Shown: piece after piece, positions 51,134 through 61,299 of the stretch
Position numbering within the stretch: the first letter of the stretch is position 1
Layout: each line of letters opens with the position of its first letter
Origin: Aerococcus tenax
Lineage (GTDB): Bacteria > Bacillota > Bacilli > Lactobacillales > Aerococcaceae
Direction: 5' to 3'
DNA: 64,000 nucleotides
NCBI RefSeq assembly: GCF_003286645.3
Contig: NZ_CP127382.2
Location: 682,001 to 746,000 of the forward strand
Program-made: the position numbers and the translations under genes
The notes under the pieces: generated by a model
Seen by the model: only the letters and a program-made list of their open reading frames with translations
The model's database searches: none
Told to the model about the DNA's origin: nothing

Positions 51134-52423
51134 ATGAAGGAATTATATGAAGAAATCACCGAACTGATTGTTCAAGAAAAATATGACCAAGCCCAAGAAA
51201 AATTAGCGGACTTGCTTAACCAACTGATTAAAAGGGGAAGTAAGGAAGATTTTGCTCAGCTGGGCTATAATTTCCAACAACTTGGCTTTATTCCCTATGC
51301 CAAAGCCATTTATCAGGAAGCCGCTAAGCGTTATCCCGGTGAAGCCACCTGGCCTTTGCTATTGGGAGAATTGGCTATGGACGATGGTCGCTATGAAGAG
51401 GGCTTGGATTACCTACTCAGTATTGATCCAAATGATGATTTATATCTGGAAGCCTTGCTATTGGAAGCTGACGCTTATCAAATGCTCAGTCTACCTGAAG
51501 TTAGTCTGGCTAAATTGAAGGAAGCCAACCAACTGGCTCCTGGTCAAGAGGCGATAGAATTTGGTATGGCTCAATTAGTCTTTACTATGGGGGACTTCAA
51601 AGAAGCCCTTAAACTTTACCATGACCTAAGTCAAAAGGAGGGCCTGAGCCCTGAAATTAGAGAAGAAGTAAAAGATAACTATCAGTATGCCCTAGTTGCT
51701 ACCGGTCAATATGACAAGGCGGCTCAGCTGCTTTCTAATAAAGAAAACAGCGCACTGAGCCAGGCTGAGAAGGAACAATTAGCCTTTCTCGCATACCACG
51801 ACGAGGATTATAGCTATTGTGACCAATTACTAAGTCCTCTCTATGAAAATAATTTGCTAGATCCTTCCTATTACCTACTTTTAGCCAAGTGTAAATGGGA
51901 GCTTCATGAAAGCGATCAGGCTCTAAGAGTCATTAATGAAGCCATTAGTAAGGACCCTTATGCCAGCGTCTTATACATGGAAAGAGCAAATTTCTATTTC
52001 TATCTTAAGGAATTCAAGCGGGCCCAAGCAGACTATGAGAAGGTCCTAGAAGCTGATGAGGATAATATCAGAGCTTATCAACAATTATTACGTTTGGCGT
52101 TAGACTCTGATAATGAGGATAGGGCTCAAGAACTTATTGAGTCCATGAAGGATAAGGGGATCAGTGATGGAAATAGTCACTGGTTAATGGCCCAGTTCTA
52201 TAATCAAACGGAAAATTATGATCAAGCCCGAAAATATTATGACCTGGCTAGTCGCGATTTAAAAGATGATAATGACTTCTTAGTGGATTATATCTATTTC
52301 TTAAGGGAAGAGGGTCAATTTAGAAAAATTGTCAAACTATTAACTGATAAACCAGAACTCAAGCAATCCTCAGCGCTTAGCTCAGTTATCGACCAAGTAA
52401 AAGACTGGGAACAAGAGCTTTAA
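51134..52423 (+). CDS. Tetratricopeptide repeat protein (YpiA-like)
   Basis: 429 residues, wholly helical TPR-like repeats, e.g. GYNFQQLGFIPYAKAIYQEA, ALLLEADAYQMLSLPEVSLA and RANFYFYLKEFKRAQADYEK. No signal peptide or membrane segment, so cytoplasmic. Such proteins serve as protein-binding scaffolds; the position upstream of dapB-cca-dinG-type genes is conserved in Lactobacillales and Bacillus. Start ATG 51134 (TGGAGG). Confidence 0.85.
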   Translation: MKELYEEITELIVQEKYDQAQEKLADLLNQLIKRGSKEDFAQLGYNFQQLGFIPYAKAIYQEAAKRYPGEATWPLLLGELAMDDGRYEEGLDYLLSIDPNDDLYLEALLLEADAYQMLSLPEVSLAKLKEANQLAPGQEAIEFGMAQLVFTMGDFKEALKLYHDLSQKEGLSPEIREEVKDNYQYALVATGQYDKAAQLLSNKENSALSQAEKEQLAFLAYHDEDYSYCDQLLSPLYENNLLDPSYYLLLAKCKWELHESDQALRVINEAISKDPYASVLYMERANFYFYLKEFKRAQADYEKVLEADEDNIRAYQQLLRLALDSDNEDRAQELIESMKDKGISDGNSHWLMAQFYNQTENYDQARKYYDLASRDLKDDNDFLVDYIYFLREEGQFRKIVKLLTDKPELKQSSALSSVIDQVKDWEQEL

Positions 52424-52475
52424 GTCATGCTATAATGGTGCATATGAAGATTGATAGTGAAAGGAAGCGATCAAG

Positions 52476-53258
52476 ATGAAGGTAATGGTTACTGGTTTTT
52501 TAGGAAAAATGGGACAGACGACTGTCAATATGATTAATGAAAGTGATGACTTTACGCTAGCAGCCCTCGTTAACCATCATTTAGACCAACATCAAGACGA
52601 CTTGGAAACTTTTAAAGGCTTGGCGCCAATTTACTCTAGTTTGGAAGAAGCCCTAGCCGAAGTTGAAGTTGATGCTGTGGTTGACTTTACCCATCCAAGT
52701 GTGGTATTTGATCATTGTAAAACTTATATTGAACATAATATCCATCCTATCATTGGGACTTCAGGTTTAGAAAGTGATGAAATAAACCGCTTACAAGCTC
52801 TAGCCAGTGAAAAGAAACTAGGTGGAGTGATTGCACCTAACTTTGCGATTTCATCCGTCCTCATGCAACTATTTAGTCAAGAAGCAGCCAAATATTTGGA
52901 CCATGTCGAAATTATTGAATTGCACCATGCGCAAAAAGCGGATGCGCCTAGTGGTACCGCCATTAAGACAGCGGATTTAATCCATGAAAGTCAAAAGCAA
53001 AAAGGGGATATTGTTGTTAACCGTAATGAATCTTTAGCTGGGGCTCGTGGGGCTGATTATAAGGGGATTCCTATTCATAGTGTCCGTTTGCCTGGCTTAA
53101 ATTCGCATCAAATTGTTCAATTTGGTGCGCCAGGAGAAGGTTTGACCATCCGCCAAGACTCCTATAACCGTGAATCTTATATGCATGGTGTTGCTCTTGC
53201 TCTAAAGGCTTGTGAACAATTAGAGGAATTTGTCTACGGATTGGAACACATTTTATGA
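52476..53258 (+). CDS. dapB: 4-hydroxy-tetrahydrodipicolinate reductase
   Basis: 260 residues, lysine/diaminopimelate pathway. NAD(P) motif VTGFLGKMGQ, VVDFTHPS, and the catalytic motif ELHHAQKADAPSGTA with the conserved His-His and Lys. It ends 4 bases inside the cca start (TTATGA), an operon with cca. Confidence 0.95.
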   Translation: MKVMVTGFLGKMGQTTVNMINESDDFTLAALVNHHLDQHQDDLETFKGLAPIYSSLEEALAEVEVDAVVDFTHPSVVFDHCKTYIEHNIHPIIGTSGLESDEINRLQALASEKKLGGVIAPNFAISSVLMQLFSQEAAKYLDHVEIIELHHAQKADAPSGTAIKTADLIHESQKQKGDIVVNRNESLAGARGADYKGIPIHSVRLPGLNSHQIVQFGAPGEGLTIRQDSYNRESYMHGVALALKACEQLEEFVYGLEHIL

Positions 53259-54493
53259 TTATTGATAATAGAGAATTTCAAAAAGCCTTACCGGTTTTAA
53301 AGAAAATAGAGACTTTCGGTTACCAAGCCTACTTTGTCGGAGGCTGTATCCGTGATGCTTTATTGGGATTGGCTAGTCATGATGTCGACATCGCTACCAG
53401 TGCTTTTCCTGAAGAAATTCAGGCAATCTTCCCCAAACATTTTGATGTAGGCCTAGAACATGGAACGGTTATGGCTTATTTCAATGGAGACACCTATGAA
53501 ATCACTACCTTTAGAACGGAATCTGAATATGAAGATTACCGCCGACCTAAAGAGGTAACTTTCGTTCGCTCCCTAGAGGAAGACCTTCTTCGCCGTGATT
53601 TTACGATTAACGCAATGGCCATGGATTCTGAAGGGCAGTTAATTGATTATTTTCAGGGTCAAGAAGATTTAAAAGCAGGGCGTTTACGTGCGGTCGGGAA
53701 GGCTCATGACCGCTTTCAAGAAGACGCTCTGAGGATGATGCGGGCAGTGCGCTTTGCTAGTCAATTAGGTTTTGACCTTGAGCTTGATACTGCTCAAGCT
53801 ATAAAGGAGTCAGCGCCCTTACTTGAAAAAATTGCTGTCGAACGGATAGAGACAGAGATGGCTAAATTATGGCAAGGCCAGCACTGGCAAGCCGGCCTGA
53901 CCGATTTTATTGATTTACAGCTCTATCGTTACTGTCCACTAACCGAAAATGGCCAAGACACCTTCCAAAAGATGTTGGATGTCTTGAGTCCTGAGCAGGT
54001 TTTTCCTAGTGATACTTTTGCTTGGGCAGTTTATTTTTTCCTGGCTAAGTGTGACTTGCAATTTATTGATGACTCTACCCGGGCTTGGAAAATGTCAAAT
54101 AAACAGAACCGGTTAATTAAGGAATATTTCTTAGCTTTAACCGCCCGTCAAGAAAGTCAATCTGCTTGGACAGCGCAATTACTCTATCGTTTTGGCTTAA
54201 ACACAGCTCAAACAGTGGAAAATTTCATTCAAGCAGAAGGCCAGGCTAAGAGTGAATTTGCTCGCTATTTTCCTAAGAGTGAAGCCGGGCAAGTGGAAGC
54301 CATATGGGAAGCGCTGCCTATCCATAGCCGTAAAGACTTAGCCCTTAATGGCCGCGATATTATTGCTGACTTAGCCCCGAATGATAAACGCCTTATTGGC
54401 CAGTATCTTAATCAGGCTGAAGCAGCTGTTGTTGCTGAACAATGTCCTAATAGCAAGGACGACTTACTAGCCTATTTGAAAGCCAATCAATGA
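53255..54493 (+). CDS. cca: CCA-adding enzyme (tRNA nucleotidyltransferase)
   Basis: 412 residues, class II. Nucleotidyltransferase head with GGCIRDALLG and the catalytic DVDIATS, then RRDFTINAMA, and the nucleotide-selecting EDALRMMRAVRFA. It adds CCA to tRNA 3' ends; the tRNA-Ser in this window encodes none, which fits. Overlaps dapB and is followed by dinG. Confidence 0.95.
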   Translation: MIIDNREFQKALPVLKKIETFGYQAYFVGGCIRDALLGLASHDVDIATSAFPEEIQAIFPKHFDVGLEHGTVMAYFNGDTYEITTFRTESEYEDYRRPKEVTFVRSLEEDLLRRDFTINAMAMDSEGQLIDYFQGQEDLKAGRLRAVGKAHDRFQEDALRMMRAVRFASQLGFDLELDTAQAIKESAPLLEKIAVERIETEMAKLWQGQHWQAGLTDFIDLQLYRYCPLTENGQDTFQKMLDVLSPEQVFPSDTFAWAVYFFLAKCDLQFIDDSTRAWKMSNKQNRLIKEYFLALTARQESQSAWTAQLLYRFGLNTAQTVENFIQAEGQAKSEFARYFPKSEAGQVEAIWEALPIHSRKDLALNGRDIIADLAPNDKRLIGQYLNQAEAAVVAEQCPNSKDDLLAYLKANQ

Positions 54494-54520
54494 ACTGAAA
54501 ATAAAAGGAGTGTACGGTAG

Positions 54521-57193
54521 ATGCCTGTTAAATATGCCGTGGTTGATTTAGAGACTACCGGTACCAAATATAACCGTGGCGACCGCATTATTCAAATTGG
54601 GGTTGTTTTTTTAGAAGGGCAGAAAAAGATTGGTGAATTTAAAAGCAATATCCAGCCACTCATCCCTGTTCCTAAAAATATTAGCGATTTAACTGGTATC
54701 CAGACTGAAGATTTACGGGATGCCCCCCTATTTGAAGAGATTGCTCCAGACCTCTTTCAACAATTACAAGATTGTGTCTTTGTGGCCCACAATATTAATT
54801 TTGATTATAAATTTCTTAGTGCTTCCTTTGAAGGCGTAGGCTTACCGGCTCTTGACCTAGAGGGGATCGATACAGTGGAATTAATCCGCGTCCTATATCC
54901 CCAGGCAGCCAGCTATAAGCTAGGAGATTTTTCTCTTGACCATGGCATTAATCTAGTGAAGGCCCATACTGCTATTGAAGACGCCCGGGCCACTGCTCAA
55001 TTACTAGTCCAAGTCATGGATAAAGTGGCCAGCCTCCCTGAATCTTTATATAAAGCAATGCATCCCTGGTTAAAATTTTTTATTCGGCAAAGCGGGAAAT
55101 ATTTCAACTATTGGTATAATCACGCCCATTGTCAAAGAAATAAGGGCCTGATCCGTGGATCATTTACCCTTAATCCTGAAATTCATGAGGGCCTATACAG
55201 GCCGATAGCTGGTACAGAAGGAGACCAAGATAGTGGTCATCTGAATATCCAAGAGGATGTAATGAATTTCTTTGACCAAAATAGTGAGCAATTTGCCTTT
55301 TTGAAAGCCAATTCGGGCCAAGGAAAAACCTATAACAGTATCTTAGGTCAATTACAAGTTGCTTCTAAGACTGGGAAACATTTAATCGTATCTTTTCCCA
55401 ATAATGTCATGATCAGACAATGGCAAGAAGATCACCTGCAAGAATTGGTGAATCAATTGGGACGAAGGATACAAGTGGCGGTCTTAAAAAGTAAGGACCA
55501 TTATCTCGATTTAAACACCTTCCAAGCTTATATCAATTACCTGAAGGCTAAGGAAAATCATGTTTCTAAAAATGAAAGTATGTTTACCTTGTCCTTATTA
55601 CTTTGGGTAAGTGAGACGCAAACAGGAGATTTAGCGGAATTAAATCATGGCTTGAGACAATCTCCCCTCTGGGAACAGTGGGATAATCTGGCACTCTATC
55701 AGAATCGTTATCATAGTGACCAGATGCCTATGCAGTGGAATTATTACCAACACCAATTACACTTAGCCAAAAAGGCTGATATTATTTGGACTAACCACGC
55801 CTACTTAATTCGCCATAAAGAGGACCTAGTGGCTAAGAACTTATGGACTAAGGCAAGCGATCTGATTATTGATGAGTGCCACCAGCTCCCACAAATTATC
55901 GAAAAAGATCTCGCTGTTCATCAGAATTTGGCAGACATCAATGATTACTTAAACCAACAAGAGTATTTTTTTGGTCAGTTAACGGACAAGTATTATCTTG
56001 ATACCAGTAATCGAGCAATTGAAGAAGTCCTATACACTTGGCAAGACCAACTCCAAAATGCTCTTAAAACCTTTGACCATGTCCTGGATGAATTATTGAA
56101 TCATGACAGTCATGAAGCCGTTTATTTTTCTGGAACTGATCCTCGTTTATATAATACTTATTTACTTTTTGCCCAATTGTGGGAAGATCTCAAAGGGGTT
56201 CAAAGAGTCTATGGCACTAGTTTAGCGATGGCGCAAAAAGAAAAGTTATTAAAGCAAAATCACATACAAAAATGGCTACAAGCCTTGGGGCTGGGTCAAA
56301 AAATTATCGAAGATATTCAGAAACTGTTTACCAATAAGAAAGATTATTATTATATAATTAGCTATCCAGAAAATTATCCTCGAGTTAGCGCTTATCCTAA
56401 GGCGGTAGCAGACTTTATGAGTGAAATTTGGGAAAAGTGTCCGAGTCAGGTGCTATTCCTATCGGCTACAGTTAACTTGCCAGAAAGTCGACGGAGTCTG
56501 GAAAGCATGTATGGGATAAAAAAATATCATCTCTATACTTATCCAATTGATCAGACGATTTATGCCAATAAAGGCTTGTATATTCTTAGCGATTACCCCT
56601 CCCTCCATGATTTATCGGAGACGGAATCGATCCACTATTTAGCAGAGATTTTACAGGCGCTATTGATTAACTGGGATAAGAAAATTTATCTCATGCTCAA
56701 TTCCAAACAGCTATTGGCTGCCTTAAATCATTTTATTCAAGAATCTTGGTCGGAAGAACTCATCGCTGTCACTTTTATTCAGGGGAAAAAATATGGCCAC
56801 CAAGATGCCATCAGTCGCTATAATGATAGTCACCATGGCCTCCTGATCGGATTGCAAGCTTTGACTGAGGGCCTACATTTACCATCTCATAGTGACTATT
56901 ATCTGCTAGCGAGATTACCTTTTCGCTCGCCAGATGAAGTGAGGGAGCAAGCCCGTCGTGACTACTGGGAGGAGCGTAATCAGAGTTATTTCTACCAAGA
57001 ATCCTTACCACAAATGCTCTTACGTTTCAAGCAGAGTTTAGGACGTATGCTAAGTGATCAAGCGCCAGCCGCCTTTATTGTTTTAGATAAGCGGCTCTTT
57101 TACAGTTCTTATAAGGATGCGATTGATAAGGTAATTGGGGATGAACTAAGAGTAGAAGAAGTCAGTTTAGACGCTATTCTCAAGTCTGACTAA
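54521..57193 (+). CDS. dinG: DinG-type exonuclease-helicase
   Basis: 890 residues. N-terminal DEDD 3'-5' exonuclease domain (VVDLETTGTKYNRGDRIIQI; FVAHNINFDYKFL; AHTAIEDARAT), then an XPD-like helicase: Walker A ANSGQGKTYN, DEAH-type LIIDECHQL, and a C-terminal helicase motif (LPFRSPDEVREQARRDYWEE). The iron-sulfur cysteines of E. coli DinG are absent, as in other Firmicutes, where the protein is mainly a nuclease. ypmB follows after 11 bases. Confidence 0.92.
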   Translation: MPVKYAVVDLETTGTKYNRGDRIIQIGVVFLEGQKKIGEFKSNIQPLIPVPKNISDLTGIQTEDLRDAPLFEEIAPDLFQQLQDCVFVAHNINFDYKFLSASFEGVGLPALDLEGIDTVELIRVLYPQAASYKLGDFSLDHGINLVKAHTAIEDARATAQLLVQVMDKVASLPESLYKAMHPWLKFFIRQSGKYFNYWYNHAHCQRNKGLIRGSFTLNPEIHEGLYRPIAGTEGDQDSGHLNIQEDVMNFFDQNSEQFAFLKANSGQGKTYNSILGQLQVASKTGKHLIVSFPNNVMIRQWQEDHLQELVNQLGRRIQVAVLKSKDHYLDLNTFQAYINYLKAKENHVSKNESMFTLSLLLWVSETQTGDLAELNHGLRQSPLWEQWDNLALYQNRYHSDQMPMQWNYYQHQLHLAKKADIIWTNHAYLIRHKEDLVAKNLWTKASDLIIDECHQLPQIIEKDLAVHQNLADINDYLNQQEYFFGQLTDKYYLDTSNRAIEEVLYTWQDQLQNALKTFDHVLDELLNHDSHEAVYFSGTDPRLYNTYLLFAQLWEDLKGVQRVYGTSLAMAQKEKLLKQNHIQKWLQALGLGQKIIEDIQKLFTNKKDYYYIISYPENYPRVSAYPKAVADFMSEIWEKCPSQVLFLSATVNLPESRRSLESMYGIKKYHLYTYPIDQTIYANKGLYILSDYPSLHDLSETESIHYLAEILQALLINWDKKIYLMLNSKQLLAALNHFIQESWSEELIAVTFIQGKKYGHQDAISRYNDSHHGLLIGLQALTEGLHLPSHSDYYLLARLPFRSPDEVREQARRDYWEERNQSYFYQESLPQMLLRFKQSLGRMLSDQAPAAFIVLDKRLFYSSYKDAIDKVIGDELRVEEVSLDAILKSD

Positions 57194-57204
57194 AGGAGAG
57201 ACCT

Positions 57205-57681
57205 ATGACAAGAAGATTAGCAAATGCATTTCTTGTGTGTTTAATTATTATTAATTTTGGCTTATTTACGATTTTCTTCAATTCACAAAAACCAATTATT
57301 CAAGAGGAAAAACAGTTAATGACTATGGCTCGAGAAGATATTGGTTTAAAAAATATGGGGAAATTTTATGTTTTAAATAAGGATCACACGACTTATACTA
57401 TCCAAGGAGCGAATGACCAAGGTGAGCTCATTTATTATGCCTATCAACCGGAAACTAATAAAAAAATAACCGGCAAGGTGAATGAATTAGTCAATGAACA
57501 AGAAGCTAAGTCATTGACCTTAAATAATGTGAATACCCAAGAGGTCAAAGAAGCCCGGATTGGAATTGAAGATGACCAATTGGTATGGGAAGTTTCCTTT
57601 ATTAACCAAGATGGACACTTGGGCTATCATTATATTAATGCAGCGAGTGGCCATTGGTATGAAACCATAGATAAATTATAG
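57205..57681 (+). CDS. ypmB: YpmB-like membrane-anchored protein
   Basis: 158 residues. One N-terminal membrane helix (FLVCLIIINFGLFTIFF, about 9-25), then an extracellular PepSY-like domain ending GYHYINAASGHWYETI. The dinG-ypmB-aspartate aminotransferase-dnaD order is the same as in Bacillus subtilis (dinG-ypmA/B-aspB-dnaD). Function unknown. Confidence 0.88.
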   Translation: MTRRLANAFLVCLIIINFGLFTIFFNSQKPIIQEEKQLMTMAREDIGLKNMGKFYVLNKDHTTYTIQGANDQGELIYYAYQPETNKKITGKVNELVNEQEAKSLTLNNVNTQEVKEARIGIEDDQLVWEVSFINQDGHLGYHYINAASGHWYETIDKL

Positions 57682-57694
57682 GAGGAAAGCTAGC

Positions 57695-58882
57695 ATGTTT
57701 TCGAAACGCGCTTTAGAATTAAAAGAATCAAGTACCCTTAAAGCCAGTGATCGCGCCAAACAATTAAAAGCTCAAGGCAAGGATATTATTAGTTTAACCT
57801 TAGGAGAGCCAGACTTTCCTACGCCTAGTCCAATTGTTGATTATGCTAAAGCAGCATTAGAGCAAGGGAAAGGCCACCATTATACGCCAGCTGGAGGACT
57901 TTTAGAAGTTAGAGAAGCTATTGCTAAATTTCATCAAGAAAAAGATGGGGTGCCTTATACAGCTGATCAAGTCTTTATTGCTAACGGCAGCAAGTTAGTC
58001 CTTTATGATTTGTTCCAAATTCTCTTAAACCCAGGCGATGAAGTTATTGTGCCAAGTCCCTATTGGGTGAGTTATGAAGAACAGATACGCCTAACTGGGG
58101 CCAAGGCGGTTTTAGCTCAAACTGATGCTGACAATGATTTCCGCTTAACCCCAGAAATTATTGACCAATACCTCACTCCAAAAACAAAGATTTTGCTGCT
58201 TAATTCACCGGCTAATCCGACCGGAACGGTTTTAAGTAAGGAAGAGTTAGCGGCTATTGCTGACTACTGTTTGAAGCACAATCTATTGATGATTGCTGAT
58301 GAAATTTATAGCCAGTTAGTTTATAACGGCAACCAGTTTTATTCTCTTGCTGCTATAAGCCCAGAGGCTCGTGCCAATACCATTGTGGTGAATGGTATGT
58401 CAAAGAGTTATGCGATGACTGGTTGGCGCTTAGGCTATTGTTTGGCTGATCAAAAAATTATAAAAATGCTCAACAAATTAGCGGGCCAAATCAGTGGTAA
58501 TGCAGCTGGTGTGAGCCAATACGCGGCTTTAGGGGCCTTTAAGAGCGGTCCGGAATTGGTTGAATCCATGCGTTCAACCTATGAAGACCGTCTAAATAAG
58601 GGCTATGAGGCCGTAATCAATTTACCAGGTTTTGAACTAGCTAATAAACCCCAAGGGGCCTTTTATCTGTTTCCAAAATGCCAGCAAGCTGCTTTAAGCT
58701 GTGGTTATGATAGTGTCGATGATTTTGTCATGGCGATTCTAGAAGAAGCCCACGTTGCTTTGGTAGCGGGATCCGCCTTTGGCATGCCAGAACATGTCCG
58801 TTTATCTTATGCGACTGATGAGGATTTATTCTTAGAGGCAATTGAGCGGATTAGTAGCTTTATGCAAGAAAAAATGAATTAA
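57695..58882 (+). CDS. aspB: Aspartate-type PLP aminotransferase
   Basis: 395 residues, class I fold. The PLP Lys is in NGMSKSYAMTGWRLGY; LNSPANPTG and IADEIYSQLVY are present. Interconverts aspartate and oxaloacetate, possibly prephenate too. AGGAGG site, between ypmB and dnaD. Confidence 0.93.
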   Translation: MFSKRALELKESSTLKASDRAKQLKAQGKDIISLTLGEPDFPTPSPIVDYAKAALEQGKGHHYTPAGGLLEVREAIAKFHQEKDGVPYTADQVFIANGSKLVLYDLFQILLNPGDEVIVPSPYWVSYEEQIRLTGAKAVLAQTDADNDFRLTPEIIDQYLTPKTKILLLNSPANPTGTVLSKEELAAIADYCLKHNLLMIADEIYSQLVYNGNQFYSLAAISPEARANTIVVNGMSKSYAMTGWRLGYCLADQKIIKMLNKLAGQISGNAAGVSQYAALGAFKSGPELVESMRSTYEDRLNKGYEAVINLPGFELANKPQGAFYLFPKCQQAALSCGYDSVDDFVMAILEEAHVALVAGSAFGMPEHVRLSYATDEDLFLEAIERISSFMQEKMN

Positions 58883-58896
58883 GAGGGTGGACTTTA

Positions 58897-59568
58897 GTGG
58901 TTGAAAGAAAACAATATACGGTTCTACAGACCAGCTTATTAGAAAACTATCAAGCGCTCTCTTTGAGCAATGAGGAAGTGATGTTTCTCATTCATATTGT
59001 CAGCTTTCAGCAAATGCAAGATGATTTTCCACCGATTCAAGCCTTACAAAAGCGTATGGGCTATAGCCAGGGTGAAACTTATGATATGATTCAGAATTTG
59101 ATTGATAAAAAATTCTTATCAATTGAGAGCGAAGAAAGTGACCAGGGTCAGCAGATTGAATACTATAGCCTAGACTTGCTTTATCAAAAATTAGAGCGTT
59201 TATTTGAAGAAAACCATGCCAAAAAAGAGAAACAAGCGGAAGAGAAGGCTGAAGGGTCGATCTTTCAAATTATTGAACAAGAATTTGGTCGTCCCTTATC
59301 GCCGATCGAATACCAGCAAGTGGCGGCTTGGTTTAGTGAAGACCACTATGATGTGGTAACGGTAAAGGCAGCCATTAAAGAAGCGGTTTTGAATGGCGTA
59401 TTAAATTTGCGCTACATTGACCGCATTCTAATCAATTGGCAAAAGCAAAATAAAAAAGGTAACGTCGAGACTAGTCCGAACTACCGCAATGCTAAAATTC
59501 GTCAGCAAAACAATGACCTCCCCCCAGTCCCTATGACTAAGGTTATCAATACACCTGATGATGAGTGA
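58897..59568 (+). CDS. dnaD: Replication initiation protein DnaD
   Basis: 223 residues. N-terminal winged helix (about 10-90: LSNEEVMFLIHIVSFQQM ... LIDKKFLSIES) and a C-terminal DnaB2-like domain (EQEFGRPLSPIEYQQVAAW, then YIDRILINWQKQN). It remodels DNA in the origin-loading complex with DnaA/DnaB/DnaI. GTG start, GAGGGTGG site. Confidence 0.93.
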   Translation: MVERKQYTVLQTSLLENYQALSLSNEEVMFLIHIVSFQQMQDDFPPIQALQKRMGYSQGETYDMIQNLIDKKFLSIESEESDQGQQIEYYSLDLLYQKLERLFEENHAKKEKQAEEKAEGSIFQIIEQEFGRPLSPIEYQQVAAWFSEDHYDVVTVKAAIKEAVLNGVLNLRYIDRILINWQKQNKKGNVETSPNYRNAKIRQQNNDLPPVPMTKVINTPDDE

Positions 59569-59593
59569 GAAAAATAGAAATCCTAGCATAAGA

Positions 59594-59627
59594 AAACCGC
59601 AGGCAATCATTAGCTGCGGTTTTTTTG
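59594..59627 (+). terminator. Terminator between dnaD and fnr
   Basis: AAACCGCAG / CTGCGGTTT stem with a T run. Shared by the convergent transcripts. Confidence 0.85.
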
Positions 59628-59637
59628 TTTATGCAAT

Positions 59638-60642
59638 TTATTTTTTAAAGTAAGTGGTGCTATGAAGAGGGGCTAGTTTTTCCTCGGGGTAGAGGTAGTG
59701 GGTGATGGCGTTGATGGCTGTTGGTGCCTCACCGAAGCCACTAGCGATTAACTGGGTTTTACCTGTATAAGTACAAATATCACCGATGGCGTAGACCCCT
59801 GCCAGACTCGTTTGCATGTGTTCATTAACAGGAATACGTTGGCTGAGAGACTCGATAGGCCATGACTTAAAGGCATTGATATTTGCTTGAAAACCATAAG
59901 AAGAAATAATACTGTCTAGCTGGAGGATCCTGCTTTCCTGACTGCGACTTTTGGTCAACAAGAGTTCTACCTGCTGGGACCCTTCGAGGGCATGAATGGC
60001 CTTAGCTTGGTAGGGAGTAAGAATTTCAACATTGCTTTTAGTCTTCAATTGCGCTTGACTAAATTCATGGCCACGAAATCTATTTCGGCGATGGACCAGA
60101 TAAAGCTTCTTGGCGTACTGGCTGACTAATAGAGCATTATCTAAAGCGGTATCGCCTCCCCCTAAAATAGCAACTGCTTGACCCTGAAAATCTTGAGCCT
60201 GATTAACGGTATAAAATAACTTGTCTCCTTCAAATTCAGCTTCATTTTTAATATTTGCCGAACGTGGTCTAAAAGCGCCGCCCCCAGCGGCAATTAAGAC
60301 GGCTCGGCTATAAAAGCATGCCTTTTGACTTTTTAAGGAAAAGTAGTCCCCTTCATCAGTGATTTCAGTGATGTCATGGTTAAAGTGAAAGCTAGTGGTC
60401 GAAGCAAAGGGCTTCACTTGTTCCATTAGTGCTTGACTGAGTTCCTTACCCGTAATTTGCGGAAGGGCCCCAATATCAAAAATCGCCTTGTCAGGATACA
60501 AGGCGTGGGGCTGTCCGCCAACTTGAGCAAGACTATCAATAATTTGTACAGAAAGCTGACGCATTCCTGCATAAAAGGCGGCGAATAAACCACTGGGTCC
60601 AGCGCCAATAATAGTTAAATCTTTGATGTTTTTTTCTGTCAT
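59638..60642 (-). CDS. fnr: Ferredoxin/flavodoxin-NADP+ reductase (YumC type)
   Basis: 334 residues from ATG 60642. FAD motif IIGAGPSGLFAAFY, NADPH motif LGGGDTALDNA, second FAD site VYAIGDICTYTGKTQL. No CxxC redox pair, so it is not thioredoxin reductase but the bacillus-type FNR that passes electrons from NADPH to ferredoxin or flavodoxin. The start overlaps the yuiD-like stop (TAATG), an operon of two on the minus strand. Confidence 0.9.
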   Translation of the reverse strand: MTEKNIKDLTIIGAGPSGLFAAFYAGMRQLSVQIIDSLAQVGGQPHALYPDKAIFDIGALPQITGKELSQALMEQVKPFASTTSFHFNHDITEITDEGDYFSLKSQKACFYSRAVLIAAGGGAFRPRSANIKNEAEFEGDKLFYTVNQAQDFQGQAVAILGGGDTALDNALLVSQYAKKLYLVHRRNRFRGHEFSQAQLKTKSNVEILTPYQAKAIHALEGSQQVELLLTKSRSQESRILQLDSIISSYGFQANINAFKSWPIESLSQRIPVNEHMQTSLAGVYAIGDICTYTGKTQLIASGFGEAPTAINAITHYLYPEEKLAPLHSTTYFKK

Positions 60643-61145
60643 TAAATCATCCAATCAAAATAAAAAAAGATAAAGCGAATAAAAAAGGCAACACCGACCC
60701 CAGCGACAAAGCCCCCAAAGACTTCCGAAGGTTTATGCCCAAGATAATCATCGATAACCATATTTTGGTCATCAATCTGATCTAACTTCTCATTGATTTG
60801 ACCATCCTCTTCACTAACATAGTGTTCACGTAAAATGGCCAATAACTCTCTAATCAGAATGCCTTGTTCACCACTTTGTCTTCTTACCCCCATGGCGTCG
60901 AACATAACGATTAACCCATAGGCCGTTGCTATGGCAACGTAGGGAGACAAAAAGCCTTCTTGAAGGATGAGGGAAGTGATTAAGGCGGTTACCGCGGCGG
61001 TATGTGAACTGGGCATGCCACCGGTCGTATGGATAATAGAAAGTTTGGTTTCCTTTTTTCCCATAAAGAGATAGGCAATCGGGTATTTAATTATTTGGGT
61101 GAAAATAATTGCTACAATCGTGGCAGTTAAGGGGAAATTTTTCAC
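60642..61145 (-). CDS. yuiD: YuiD-like divergent PAP2 membrane protein
   Basis: 167 residues, DUF212 family. Several hydrophobic segments and the conserved TTGGMPSSHTAAVTAL motif of acid-phosphatase-like PAP2 relatives. A cytosolic acidic loop (YVSEEDGQINEKLDQIDD) lies in the middle. Probably acts on a lipid phosphate, substrate unknown. Divergent from the cyclophilin gene. Confidence 0.85.
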   Translation of the reverse strand: MKNFPLTATIVAIIFTQIIKYPIAYLFMGKKETKLSIIHTTGGMPSSHTAAVTALITSLILQEGFLSPYVAIATAYGLIVMFDAMGVRRQSGEQGILIRELLAILREHYVSEEDGQINEKLDQIDDQNMVIDDYLGHKPSEVFGGFVAGVGVAFFIRFIFFYFDWMI

Positions 61146-61299
61146 TGGAATGTTTCCTCTCTAATATTAACTAGTGTAATCTTATCATGAATTAGAAGGC
61201 TAGAAAAGTTTTTTAGGACCCTGAGAAAGTTTGCTGCTATTGAAAGTCTTCTATACAAAAATTTGCGATCTTGGTACAATTAAACTAAGGAGGTAAATA

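Noticed and set aside
59638..60642. Thioredoxin reductase
   Set aside because: Same fold, but the redox CxxC pair is missing, so ferredoxin/flavodoxin-NADP reductase fits better.
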